From: Erythrobasidium yunnanense
Lineage: Eukaryota > Basidiomycota > Cystobasidiomycetes > Erythrobasidiales > Erythrobasidiaceae
DNA: 64,000 bases
Assembly (NCBI GenBank): GCA_001600175.1
Contig: BCJC01000005.1
Location: 1,220,471 to 1,284,470, forward strand
Reading direction: 5' to 3'
Part shown: piece after piece, positions 11,415-22,053 of the stretch
Numbering within the stretch: position 1 is the first letter of the stretch
How the letters are laid out: each line of letters begins with the position of its first letter
Notes under the pieces: generated by a model
The model's input: the letters and a program-made list of their open reading frames with translations, nothing else
Database searches by the model: none
Told to the model about the DNA's origin: nothing
Made by a program: the position numbers and the translations under genes

Positions 11415-14400
11415 CCGACTGAAGATGTAGCCTGACAATTGCCATGATAGTACTGCAGCAGAACCAATACCTCTATCTTTCAATTCAGTAGTACAGTGCT
11501 TTATGTAACTAAGGGAGGTTGTGGGGAATGGCTTCAGATCGTATAGTAGGGCAATGCCTATGCAGCTTGCTGAACAGCCCTTCATATCTGTGTGAAGCGA
11601 GTCCTCCACCGCCTCAGTCCTTCCAGCCTTCCTGTTCATGCAGCAAATACAGCATCACCACATTGCTTACACTCCAGCGTATCCGTATCAGACCATCTGC
11701 CTGTGCACAGGCTGTCCAAAGCCTGTTCGCAGATGACGCTTCGTCCTTTCCCCTTTGCAGGTACAGCAGATCATCCAGTCTGTCGCGCCCTCCAGATACA
11801 CACCTTCCATGCTCCCCTCATATTGCCAGCCTTTTCATGCACCCTCTCTGCTTGTGATAAAGTGACAATCACCAACCTCCGTCAAGCGACAGCTCTCTCA
11901 GGCTTTCTGCTGCAGATCCGACATCTGTATACAGCAACGCAACATCTCACCCAGAGTATACACAAGGCCTCGACCACCTCTGTCCGTCCATTCGCCCATG
12001 TCCGGTTGCCATCTCTCGACTGCTTCAAGCAGCCATCTGGCCAGAGTGCGCCTCCGATGCATCTAGCAAGCGAGAACGTATCTCTGAAATATGCCGCCCG
12101 CCTTCACAGTTCTTGGATCCTGTTCGGATGCAAGAAGTCTACTCCTATCGGACCGAACAGCGGTTCATATGTCTATCTCCGAGGCAGCTTGCTCTATCTT
12201 CTGACGAAGATGAGACGGAGCTATGCGAAGAAAGGAAGTGCGCCATTGCGGCAGCACGTTCCTGGACAAGCTAAGAGTTAGGCTACCGCCATACACATAG
12301 CCGAAGCGTCCGTAGTCTAGATTCGCTGGCTCCGCCTGCCTCTGGGAATTGCCCACGACCGCCCAGCAAACGGAATGACCCCCACGAGGAAGGTCATTCT
12401 GCTTGCCGAGCTTCGTTAAAGCGCGACGACAAAGCTCTATTCGGTCCGCGCTGCTTTCGACATATGTAAATGCCAATCAAGGCGTTGTACATAAGCGAAA
12501 GCAGCAGAGAAGTTGATCGCTGTGAAGGCGGATAGCTACCCGAAGGTGCATATTTGTGCTGAACGATGGAAGTGCACTGTATTGCGAAGTGGCTGTCCTG
12601 AAGCAGGAAACGATGGAAAGCGAACATGGTTGGAATGATTGAAGAAGGCAGGAGTCCCTGAGAACAGCTTGAATGAGGAAATGACCGTATGCCGCTATCG
12701 GACCGTGCAGGAAGTAGGAGGCTGTGCTTATGACGACGAAGGTATCGCGATTGACTGTGTGGTGACAAGCGGATAAAGAGGCAGGCCGGCCAAAGAGAAG
12801 CTGGAAGGTGTGAATCGAAGGATATGAAAAACTGATTGTGCTTAGAAACGGATAAGCGTGGCGAAAGGGTATGCCGAGTCAACTCAGCATCCACTAAGCG
12901 TAGACAGAGCGGTTGTGATGCAGATAGCCAAGAGTGTGCAGCACTGCGAGTTGTGTATATACCTGATCGGAAAGGCAGGTCATGAGAGCGATGTCGTCGC
13001 CACATGGAAGAAGATAGAGCGGGACTGCCGAATATGCCGCTAGTAAAAAGTGATCATCCTGTGCCATGGAAATTGAAATGCCGGAGTCGGAGCCATCAAG
13101 GACCCACTTCTCCAGCTAGGATCCCAATGCTGCTACGATCTATATAGCCTAGCCGTTCCTCCGTGTATGAAGACCTCGCATTTGCTTTGCCTAATCTCCT
13201 TTGACCACTCAGCACAGACTGTGTAGTCGCGCAGCAGCCCTTCCGTGTGTTGCGCGCAGACGAAAACCGAGATCGAAAATAGAAGAGTCTTGACTGCCTC
13301 TGTATTGCGGAGATCTCCCTTCCAGCACCTCCTTCGAATACTGACTATCTACCACTCGATGGGACTTGTACTCTTTCCATGCCTAGATAGGCTTACTTCC
13401 GCGTCACCAGTCAAGGAGACGGGAAGAACGGTCTGGATAGAGCAGTAAACTCGACCGTTTGCGACTCCATCATACGATGAAGAAGGATTTACAAGAGGCT
13501 CGCGCAGTTGGAGATGCCGGAATCGATATGAAGAAGCCTAAGCTTCATCACGTAATCCTGTGTGTGTTGGGCAAGATATGGTACGGCCAGATGCTGGCGC
13601 AATGCTCGAAGGTCCGGTGGGACATAGGGCACGAACAGTCTTGCTAGAAGATTATTCTGTGTGTAGCATGTACCATGCTTGCGAAGAAGGGCATCGCCAG
13701 ACTGATTGAGCGTTCTCGACCTTCGAAAGCCGTCTTATCGAAAGTGACCACCGCTTCTCTACTTGCTAAGCGAGCAAAAGAAGTCGGACAGCCTAGAGAG
13801 GATGATGTTGTACTGTTTCAGGTATCGTCGTGAGCGAGAACTATCGATGGCAGATGAGCGGATTGGCGGAATGACTTGACGAATGGAGCAAGCACCGAGC
13901 GTCTGCATATTGCCTTTTGGTAGATTGCAGCAATCCAGATGTAGGTATGTGCCAATTCGAAAATCACAAGAGAAGACGGGAAAGACTGCATGAATGCAGA
14001 AGCCATTGGCCAACCTGAAGGAGGGAGGATAGGCTCCAGGCCCTCAGGCAGGTTGTAGAGGAGACGTCCATGATAGCTTTAGGTGCAGCTAAGCAGCCTT
14101 GCCATGCGGACTGCAGGGACCCTCAACGAGCTTGCCCTGCCCCGAACAATTGCCATTCGGCAAGGCATAGCTCGTGCTGCCCGACTGTCCCTGTGTGCAT
14201 GATCTTGTGACTTTCTTGCTGACAGACCCATGTCTTGATGCAATACGCCCGCTCGAGGTGAACTTGCAAGACTCCGTTCCCGCATCACGCCCTTGCCTTA
14301 TAGTCGAAATCCTCCAGCTCGATTGGCGATACCTTAGTCCGCGTCCAACATACATCGCTGATCTTTTGTGGGTTACAGAGGGTTACAGGTTCCCAGAGAC

Positions 14401-15521
14401 CGCCTCCTCTGCCGTCCAATGCAACCGCAGCGAGCTATCTCCAGAAGTACTGACCGCCATCGACCTGCTGTGCATGCTGACTAGAGCATCAACAGCAGGC
14501 TAACGCTCAGGAGGCTCCCAGAAACCGCTCTCTGCGACCACACCAAAACAACAGCGAAGACAGCCCGAGGGAATGTCAATCGCCCATCTTGTGGTAGACC
14601 AGCCAGCTCGACAGAATGCTAGAAGTGAAGAAGACCGCCAGAGGTGCCGTCTTGGGCCTGCCGCTGAAAGCAGCGAGCCCAAAACAACGCGTCGAGGACT
14701 CTGTTTGAAGGGCGAATCTCGGTGTTCCGGCTGTTCAGTCGCGGTTACTCTAGCATGATATATATGAGCAGATGAAGGAGCTGCTGCTTGTGCTGCGACT
14801 GGGACATGGCTGGAGATTTGGGGAACGCGTCGACGAGGAGAAGACGAGGAGCTGGCTGAAGCCTCCAGTCACATTTTGGTGTCGATGTGGAGCATGGCAT
14901 GTCTAGCTGGATGTAGAGGTGTCGGTGTAGAATGTTTGCCGACTCTCCGAAAACGCATCAAGTATGAAGGAGGGCAAGCTGCAATCGTATCGCATCATCG
15001 TATTTCACAAGATAAGGACGACGATGGTGTTTCACAACGATACGCGCGCTACAACTACAGAAATAATAGCACCAACTCGTGTACACCAACCTGCAGTACT
15101 GGCGGAATTCGGTCGAACCTGAGAGCAAAGGCTTAGCGTATTGGCAATCGTACGAAAACTAATACCTGACCTCAGAACGATGGATAGATGAGGCATTCGA
15201 TGGTGTGACCCTATCTCAAGGGGCGATTTGGAAATTCAGCAGCTTGTCTGCCAGCAAAGAACGGCCCTTCAGCAGGCGAGAAGGTTTGGCCTCTCGTCAA
15301 ACCAGGTGCATACTGTCAAGATGGACTGTCAGCTTCGATAGGCAGGATGTGCTGAAGATGGACTCACGCGCGACCAGCGCGATTGATGGCACCGAGAGTC
15401 TGCCCCAGCCTTCATCGTTGGGAAGCAGGAAAGGCTCGGACTCAAAGGGTCTCTGCAGCAGGCCTGGGAAGGGCGGCATTGTGGACTCTTAAGCAATCAA
15501 TATCGTTGGTGCCGGGCATTC
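11415..15521. other. About 4.1 kb with no securely identifiable gene
   Basis: No known family is visible here. Open stretches occur on both strands: a plus frame at 11861-12274 (138 codons, no early ATG, ending in an acidic SSDEDETELCEE segment); an overlapping plus frame at 11592-12281; a minus frame at 12165-12476; a minus frame at 14089-14355 ending in a Gly/Ser/Asn-rich tail; and a minus ATG at 14807 after a pyrimidine-rich stretch, whose first intron (about 14.7 kb) has good splice signals. A pyrimidine-rich minus-strand tract at 12.63-12.85 kb resembles a fungal promoter or 5' leader. One or two lineage-specific, many-exon genes or non-coding transcripts are possible, but I could not build a closed model. 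Confidence 0.35.
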
Positions 15522-17233
15522 TCACGAGCTCAACGCGCTCGCCTTGCTGCCGAAGGCGGCGTTACACGAAGACGCCGAGGATGGAAGAAGCCATCGGAAG
15601 CACTGGAATGGTCAGAATGAGGCGAGAATGTCGTCAGTCGGCGCACGAAAGACGAGCAAGCGCAAGGACAGAACGTGCACCATCATGCTCCTGCTCAGGA
15701 TCTGGCGATCAGCCGCTACGGCGGTAGCCTGGAATATGGGGAGAGAACTTACTAGCCTGTGCAGCAAAATCGGTCACCTCACCGGTTGAGCTGCTACTCT
15801 CGATGACATCCGCTTACTAAACATATGGGCGCCCGGGCACACATAGCCAACTGTCATGCATCTCGCGCGCGTCGAGACTATCGGCAATAATGATCGATCG
15901 GAGGGATGGGGTGTCCAAGGACCAGCTACAGAAAGCTTTGCGTACATGAACACCATGGCTTAGGTCGTGCAGCATAGTCGCTTCTTCATCCCGCGTCAAC
16001 TGGTATGGATCGATCAGCATGGCGACAGGTCTTCGACAGTCATGCAGTCCGCTTACCGCGCCAGCGAAAATTGCGTGAGCCTGCACAATGGCATATGCGC
16101 CTACCCGACGACGTAGAATATCCACATATCCAGTGGTAGTTACGCCTAGTGTCTTGAGAAGCGGGGATGACATGCCTCCGAAGATCTCACCCAGGAATTG
16201 GCTTTCAAACCCAGTAATTAGGCTCATTGCACAAGAACGCCCGTGAAACATTCCAAGTGAACGAGATGCCCATCATCTTCAGCGGCATGGTTACCAGTCT
16301 GATGATGTAGGTGATAACCGGATGACAAATCCAGATTACGATGCCGAGAGATCCTGAAGCCGGAACGGAAAGTGCCCGTAATGGCAGTTCTCAAGGTCGT
16401 CGAGGTGCCCGAATAACTTCCAGACTCGCGAGGATGCATTGTACTCTCAGTGAGGTTGAACAAGACCGGCGCAGGACCTGCCTCTTCAAACTTATCGGCA
16501 GGGCATATTTCGTCTTCAACTACGCGGAAGGAGAGGTTGATCGGGCGGTAGGAAATCGCTTTCGAAGCAGCATCCAGCAAGTCTTCATCGATTGGCTGGT
16601 ATAGATGGATGCCAAAGACTGCCGATTGAGAAAACTCAGCAGGGCCATAGCTCTCTTCGTCATCTTCCTCCTGCTTGACGTGCATGGGCAGCTCCCAGCC
16701 ATCGTCACCGAATGCCCAGTCAGGATCACTTTCCTTGACTACGTATGATTGAAATACACGACCAGCACTGTTCGCACGTTCAGTCCCGCCTTTTCTGTAC
16801 CGGACACGGTGACCCCCATCAAGATGCACACTACAGTCTGCAAGATGCGTATTCCCAGCTTTTGTGCCCTCCAAGAGATGCCTGAGGCATTAGCTGGCTC
16901 GAGTATGTCGAGAGGGTGGAGTGCTTCAAAGGCCAGAAAGCGTCGTCGGTCTATTTGCATGGCGAATGATTGAGCCAGCTTCAACTGAGACAAAGGTTTG
17001 AGCGTGAGTGGTGCTATGTTGAGATTCTCGCTGAGCGCTTACAAGTTTTGGAGTCGCAATACGGCCTGAAATATGTGACGGGGACACCTTGAAGGCGGAC
17101 CAGCCAGCAATGAGCAATGATGTTGCAATACTGGCACCCCACTCAACTTTCCTCGCCGTAGAGGAGCTAGCTTTCCAGACGTCAAAGCCTTCGCCAATGC
17201 GGGGGCGAGCGTAGCTTCGTCATGGTCAGACAT
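15522..17233 (-). CDS. Uncharacterised multi-exon gene (boundaries tentative)
   Basis: I do not recognise this family. The likely start is the ATG at 17233 (MSDHDEATLAPALAKALTSG). A good 60-nt intron (GTAAGC...TCTCAG, near 16.99-17.05 kb) joins a short exon to LKLAQSFAMQIDRRRFLAFEAL. A long open exon near 16.25-16.78 kb encodes an acidic stretch (KESDPDWAFGDDGWELP, KQEEDDEES, YQPIDEDLLDAASK). Downstream exons (RRRVGAYAIVQAHAIFAG, then LTRDEEATMLHDLSHG) are separated by a 56-nt intron with a CTGAT branch, and a 54-nt intron lies near 15.73-15.78 kb. A possible stop is at 15522. Between about 16.2 and 16.4 kb all three minus frames are open, so the join there is unsettled. The gene lies just downstream of frataxin in the same direction. 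Confidence 0.4.
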
Positions 17234-17596
17234 AGATGAGCTGCGAAGTAAGTCATGTAGGTAGGTGTTAGATGGTTAACTAAACATAAAGGGATGTGAA
17301 TAGTAGGAGTGGAGATGTGAGATGTGGAAACGACGAGAAGGAAAGCAAGAAGCATCCTGGCTTTTTTGACCCGCTTTTATAGTGCAGAGAGTCAGCGAGA
17401 CTTGGAAGATTGTGCGTCATCACGACTGCCACTTCCGCGAAACTGGAGTTTGACATGGTTTTAGCGCGGCTTCGTAAGCATATCTTCCACTTCCATAACA
17501 CTGGAAGCCAATCTTCGGGCATGACGCAGATTGTTGTACATCGCCAGCTCTCGCATCCTCCATCTCGTCTTCACGCTTTGGTCTTGGGATTACATG
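17234..17596. other. Gap between frataxin and the uncharacterised minus-strand gene
   Basis: This 363-bp stretch has no supported gene. It should hold the frataxin terminator and the promoter of the downstream minus-strand gene. A pyrimidine-rich minus-strand tract lies at about 17.29-17.36 kb. Confidence 0.4.
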
Positions 17597-18372
17597 CTAG
17601 CTTCGGAGGCCGACTTCGGTTTCCAGCTTTTCCGTCAGTTCTTCTTGCAGTAGATCAAGTAGCTTGCTCCCATCTCTCAAATATACCCAATCGCTCTCTT
17701 CAGCAGACCAGTCAAAGCGTTTCGGCCCGCTGCGAAGATGGAAGAAGAAGGAATCGTGAACCCGTCAGCACCCACAGCGACTAGCTTTGAAGGTACTACT
17801 GCAGCTTACGACTTAGGACTGCTTAGCCATATTTGCTTATTCGGAGGCTGCTTGTTGATGACATAGATGCCTTTATCTTGCGGAAGCTTGACCGTGAGCA
17901 CGCCCGACTGACGTTGCAGAAGCAGAGGATTACATCAGTCTATGGCTCATTCTTTCATCGGTCGCAAGTACGTACGGAATACTCTACGTCAAAGTCAGGA
18001 TGCGCGAGCTCTTCTTGTACAGCTTCGAGCTTTTCCGTCAATGTATCCATTGTTTCATCGCTGATTTCGTGGTATTCTCTGTCGCTGAAGTCGCTGCACA
18101 ATGAACCACTACGTCAGGTTGTGCCCAGTCTTGCGCTGTATAGAAGCCGGAATCCACCTTGGGCTCGACATCCTGCTCGCAGATGTAGCGAAAGAGCGCG
18201 AGGGCAGCGTGGACGGCCTCATACGGTAAGGGGCTGAACAGAAGCATGGTCCAGAGGTACTAGAGCTAGCTGTCGCTGCAGTCGCGGTCGCAAAAGACCG
18301 TCTTGTCGCAGGACAGCTCCGCATGGCCTGCTTTCCCAGCGCTTTGAGCGATAGAGGTACGGTTTGTCGCAT
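17597..18372 (-). CDS. YFH1: Frataxin, mitochondrial iron-sulfur cluster assembly factor
   Basis: Frataxin stimulates the cysteine desulfurase complex and handles iron in the mitochondrial matrix. Four exons (18158-18372, 17976-18093, 17810-17907, 17597-17729) give 187 residues. Diagnostic stretches are [50 protein letters not shown] and GPKRFDW, the whole conserved fold with the acidic first helix. The first exon is an Arg/Ser/Ala-rich presequence with two copies of RSFAT. The first intron is 64 nt with a CTGAC branch site 20 nt from the acceptor. No single open frame exceeds a few dozen codons of the conserved domain, so the gene is easy to miss. Its start lies 189 bp downstream of the PAR32-like stop. 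Confidence 0.93.
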
Positions 18373-18561
18373 TGTGTGTGTGAAGTAACTGGGAGATGTT
18401 GAAGGGCAACTGTTCAGAAGTGTCAAGCAAGCGATTGGGCAATAGGCAAGGGAAATGGTGCAAGAAATGGGTTCACTAAAATATGAGATGTGAGGTAGCA
18501 TTTACAAAGACACAATTATGGACACTATACGAGCAGATCATGGCTCTTCAGAGGAGATGTG

Positions 18562-19609
18562 TCACTTTATATTACCACTGGAAGTTAGGATAGAGTAGAT
18601 TCAGCGAGTAGTTCAAGACAGGGAGGATAAGTCAGCTTACGCTCCACCGCGACCATGACTATGAGCATGCTTGGCCTCGAGCTCGTGTCGCTTTTCATGG
18701 GCAGTGCGCTGGGAAGAAGCTGGGATCAGAACAATGACTGCTTCGGCGTTCTCCGGATAGCTGCCTACCTCTTCGATCTGAGCCAGTCTGTTCTGCTCAT
18801 CGTCTCGAGCCCTAGCAGCCGGGTCCTTCGAGGCGGATCTGAAGTTTCCAGCACCACCTCGGCCTCCGACCAGGCCTCTCTCGCGAGATCGCTCTCGAGA
18901 GTGCTCCCTAGCTTCGGCTTCGTCGTGCTCGAGCTTCTCAACTTCTCTTGTACGGGACTGTGCTCGAATGTTGCCTGCTCCGCCTCTGCCGGTTGACATG
19001 ACTTGATTGACAGAAACCGTCAGTTCATTTGCGCCAAACAGGCCGTAGGAGTAGCCGAGCTCACTCATTTCTCCATCGCGAGACTGTCTGCCTCTCTCGC
19101 CGCCGTCGTCTGTCGAGACATGCAATGTATCAGTGCTGGCCTTGGCATCTCGGGACAGAGAGGGTTTCGTCAAAAGAAAGTAGGAAAGCGCAGAATGAGG
19201 AAGAAAGAGCATCAGAGATAGGTGTATACGTACAAGCTGGCTCGCCATGGACACGGTCAGCGTCTCTTCCTCCTGCAGTGCCGTTGCGGTCCCTGCTGGA
19301 TGGTCTTCCCGAATAGATCTGCTTGACCTTGTCAAGCACCGAGGTATGGGTATGTGTGCTGCTTGTATCGGCGTGCGATCCAGTGCCCGAAGTCATCCTT
19401 GTGAATATTCCTCTTCTTCCTTCCCGACTAGGTGACCTGCTGTCGTTTCGCGTTCTGCTTGTGACCGTAGAAAGGTCTGAAAGAGTATCTGAATTCTCTG
19501 CTGTTCCTGCAGTACTGATACTAGTCACTCTCTGCGCTGAAGGGGAGCGAGCTGTTGTCGGTTGAGAAGTCGAAGCCGCTGTCTGATGCCCAGGCTGAGA
19601 AGACGCCAT
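18562..19609 (-). CDS. PAR32: PAR32-like protein with RGGAGN repeats (DUF3602)
   Basis: The family is fungal and poorly understood; yeast Par32 is phosphorylated after TORC1 inhibition and affects ammonium transport. The model has exons 19234-19609, 18769-19109, 18641-18708 and 18562-18577, giving 266 residues. Three family motifs are visible: GRGGAGNIR, GRGGAGNFR and a C-terminal GRGGAGNIK whose codons are split by the last intron. The N-terminal half is Ser/Thr-rich and probably disordered, fitting a phospho-regulated protein. A Glu/Arg-rich helix (EVEKLEHDEAEAREHSRERSRER) separates the first two motifs. A second intron inside exon 2 (around MSELGYSYGLF, ending before the MSTGRGG start) cannot be excluded. 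It is head to head with TFIIF beta. Confidence 0.82.
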
Positions 19610-20502
19610 GATAAGCACTTTCCCCAGCGGATGATAAGGAATCTGAGTGCCCGATTTGTCAGCAGAAACCTCTCAGAGTGACAAGATGTCAATCGTGTAC
19701 AAACATACGCGACAGATTTCGAGCAGATGTATCGTCAAAAGGGCAAGAAAGCGGAGATCTGAGATTCAGTCTGCTGATGCGATGTCTTGGCTGGTGCCTG
19801 GGTGTGTACAACTTACATGTCTTTGTTCAAGAAGCGCAATCATTGAAGATTGTGCAATTTACTGAACGCGCTTTACAACGGTACCGAAAACAAATGACAG
19901 CATTTACGCGCTCTCTCAAACGCTTTCTCGCGCAAGCTGCGCAGATGGAGAGGCAGCAGAGTTCGCATATGCTATGTATGCTGTAGTGACCTGCCAATCG
20001 TGTACTTCGAAGCAGATTCTCCTGCCATGGAAAAAAAGTATTTCTGAGGCCTCCCAGCGCAGTGATTGCAGTAAAGTCGCTGGATCTCGCGTACATAGTT
20101 GTGCACTACTTACACGCATCTGAAGCACAATCATCGTTTTGTGCAAGGCGTTCTATGTCCTAATGCACCGAGGTGGTAGACGTGCAGAGCTCGTAGGAAA
20201 GTCAAAGATGTATATGGGCTCGCTTACAAAGGACGCGAATGTGGTATCTACAGGGTCGTCCAGATGTATGTGGTGCGCGATAACGGATTGAGCCTGATGA
20301 GACATGCCTATCATCTGCAGTCACAGGCAGAATAATGGAGAAGGGAGTTCGTGACAGTAAGACGAGACGGTTGGTGAACGTGAGCAACATGAGATGGCTG
20401 TGTTGCTTGTATTGAACGAGAGCTGTTGCGTTTGTACATACGTCCGCACGTTTCCAGGCCAGACAGCTTGGGTCTGCTCAATCCGTGCCAACGACTTATA
20501 TC
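19610..20502. other. Divergent intergenic region between PAR32-like gene and TFIIF beta
   Basis: These 893 bp separate two start codons pointing away from each other. Short open frames on both strands (up to about 100 codons) show no known domain. It probably holds both promoters and leaders. Confidence 0.45.
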
Positions 20503-21842
20503 ATGGACTTCGACGACGATGACAGAGGTGTGGGACCATCCAGCGGAGCAGATGCAGGGTTTGGGCCATCGGAAGAGCCAGTCGTGTCAGTGCTGGATCG
20601 CCGTCTTCGCGAGCCAGAGCATCGAGATTGACGAATGATGCAGCGATTTGGCTCTGGACAATGACGAGTCTTTGGATAAGCAAGGTTTAGACAGGCCTAT
20701 CTGGCTCGTCAAGGTGAGCTCTTCACATCGGCAGAAGCAGATCCACGGAGCCGACATCCCTACACAGGTTCCCAAATTCCTCCTGGAGCGCTGGCAAAAT
20801 GTCAAAGAAGATGGAGTAGAGCTTGGACGTCTGCGCGTCTATCACAAGCCCATGCCTGATGGCGAACAACGTATCTCCGTGATGGTCAACCCAGCCAAAC
20901 CGGGCGAAGAAGAGATCCCTACAGAGTACTTCCTCACTATGCAGAATAAAGCTACGAAGAATACATTCATATTCGGCGAAAGAGAGGACGTCAGTATTGG
21001 CGAAGCTGGTTGGGAACCTGGAAGAGGTCGAATAAGACCTGAACAGACTGCTGATGGCAAACAAGTCAATAAAGCCCCTGCAAAGAAGCGCATGCCTCGC
21101 TTCACGGGGACTGTGAACGTAGGTGCCGACCGTCTTGTCAATATAGCCTGGACTAACCACAGTCTGAACAGCACGAGTGCAATCTCACGCCGCGTCTGGA
21201 CAGCGAGTCATACAGGAGCATTATGCGCAGCAGGAATGCTAAAGCAGCAGAACCCAAGCGAAGGTGAGAATTGTCAATATCGGGAGGCAGATCGCGTGCT
21301 AATGTGCATTTGATAGGCTTGTCAAGCTGGAGGGGCATGGACAAGAGCACAATCGACTAGGTATCTCGGGGATGTCTACGAGGAAGTTCGACACGTTTAT
21401 CGTAAGCTGTCTGCTTAATCTAAACTAATATCGGCTGAGCAGTTTGTTGAATACCCAGAAAGGAAAGGCAAAGCCGAAAGGCGAAGGCAATGTCCGGCTC
21501 ATTCGTATACCACGCAACGAGTTGCTGGATCTACTCTTCAGTGCATTCGAGCAGTATGACTACTGGTCAATCAAGAACCTGAAAGCGCATACGCAGCAGC
21601 CCGAAGTGTATCTGAAGGAGGTCCTACCGGATATTGGCTTGTTCAACCAGCGAGGTCCCTATGTGGGCATGTGGTGTCTTCAAGAGCAGTTCAGGAAGAA
21701 TAGGGCGAAGAAGGAGGAAGTTAAGGATGCTAGCGAACCCGTTGCGAGCACAAGCGGTGTCAAGCAGGAGGAGCAAGTTGACACCAAGCCGACAGCTTCG
21801 GACTTGGAAGACGATGATGATGAGGATATGGAGGAGGTGTAG
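20503..21842 (+). CDS. TFG2: TFIIF beta subunit (RAP30/Tfg2)
   Basis: This general transcription factor escorts RNA polymerase II to the pre-initiation complex. Six exons (20503-20585, 20644-20713, 20768-21118, 21172-21263, 21317-21401, 21459-21842) give 354 residues. An acidic N-terminus is followed by the dimerisation beta-barrel beginning WLVKVPKFLLERW, with GRLRVYH and ISVMVNP, then the hallmark TVNHECNLTP, a basic linker, and the C-terminal winged helix (RIPRNELLDLLFSAFEQYDYWSIKNLK, ending YLKEVLPDIGLFNQRGPYVGMW). An acidic tail EDDDDEDMEEV closes the protein. Intron 5 uses the acceptor at 21458 rather than the nearer AG at 21442, because only that keeps the frame. Confidence 0.93.
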
Positions 21843-22053
21843 ACAAGCAGGTATAGTTGGTAGTGTTTGCGAATGCATCGCATGTAGCAATATCTTCATG
21901 ACGCGCTGTGGCAAAGCAGCTCTTATGTCTTTCGCATAACTTCAGGTTCTCTTCTTCTTCCGCTCATCCAATACTTGCAGCACATCTACCGTGGCTACCT
22001 TGAAGCGCCTACGCAGCGTGTCGGCGCACTTGCAATATCCGAAACGATCCATA

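Noticed and set aside
11592-12281. A 229-codon plus-strand open frame as a gene
   Set aside because: Composition is Ser/His/Leu/Cys-rich as in shadow frames, no domain, and an overlapping frame looks more protein-like; neither gives a closed model.
18075-18093. A 19-nt intron in frataxin (GTAGTG...TGCAG just before CGACTTCAG)
   Set aside because: A 64-nt intron using the donor at 18157 and the same acceptor keeps the frame, has a CTGAC branch site and normal length.
18562-19109. RGG repeats as an RNA-binding RGG box
   Set aside because: The repeats are the specific RGGAGN motif of DUF3602, spaced far apart, not clustered RGG triplets.
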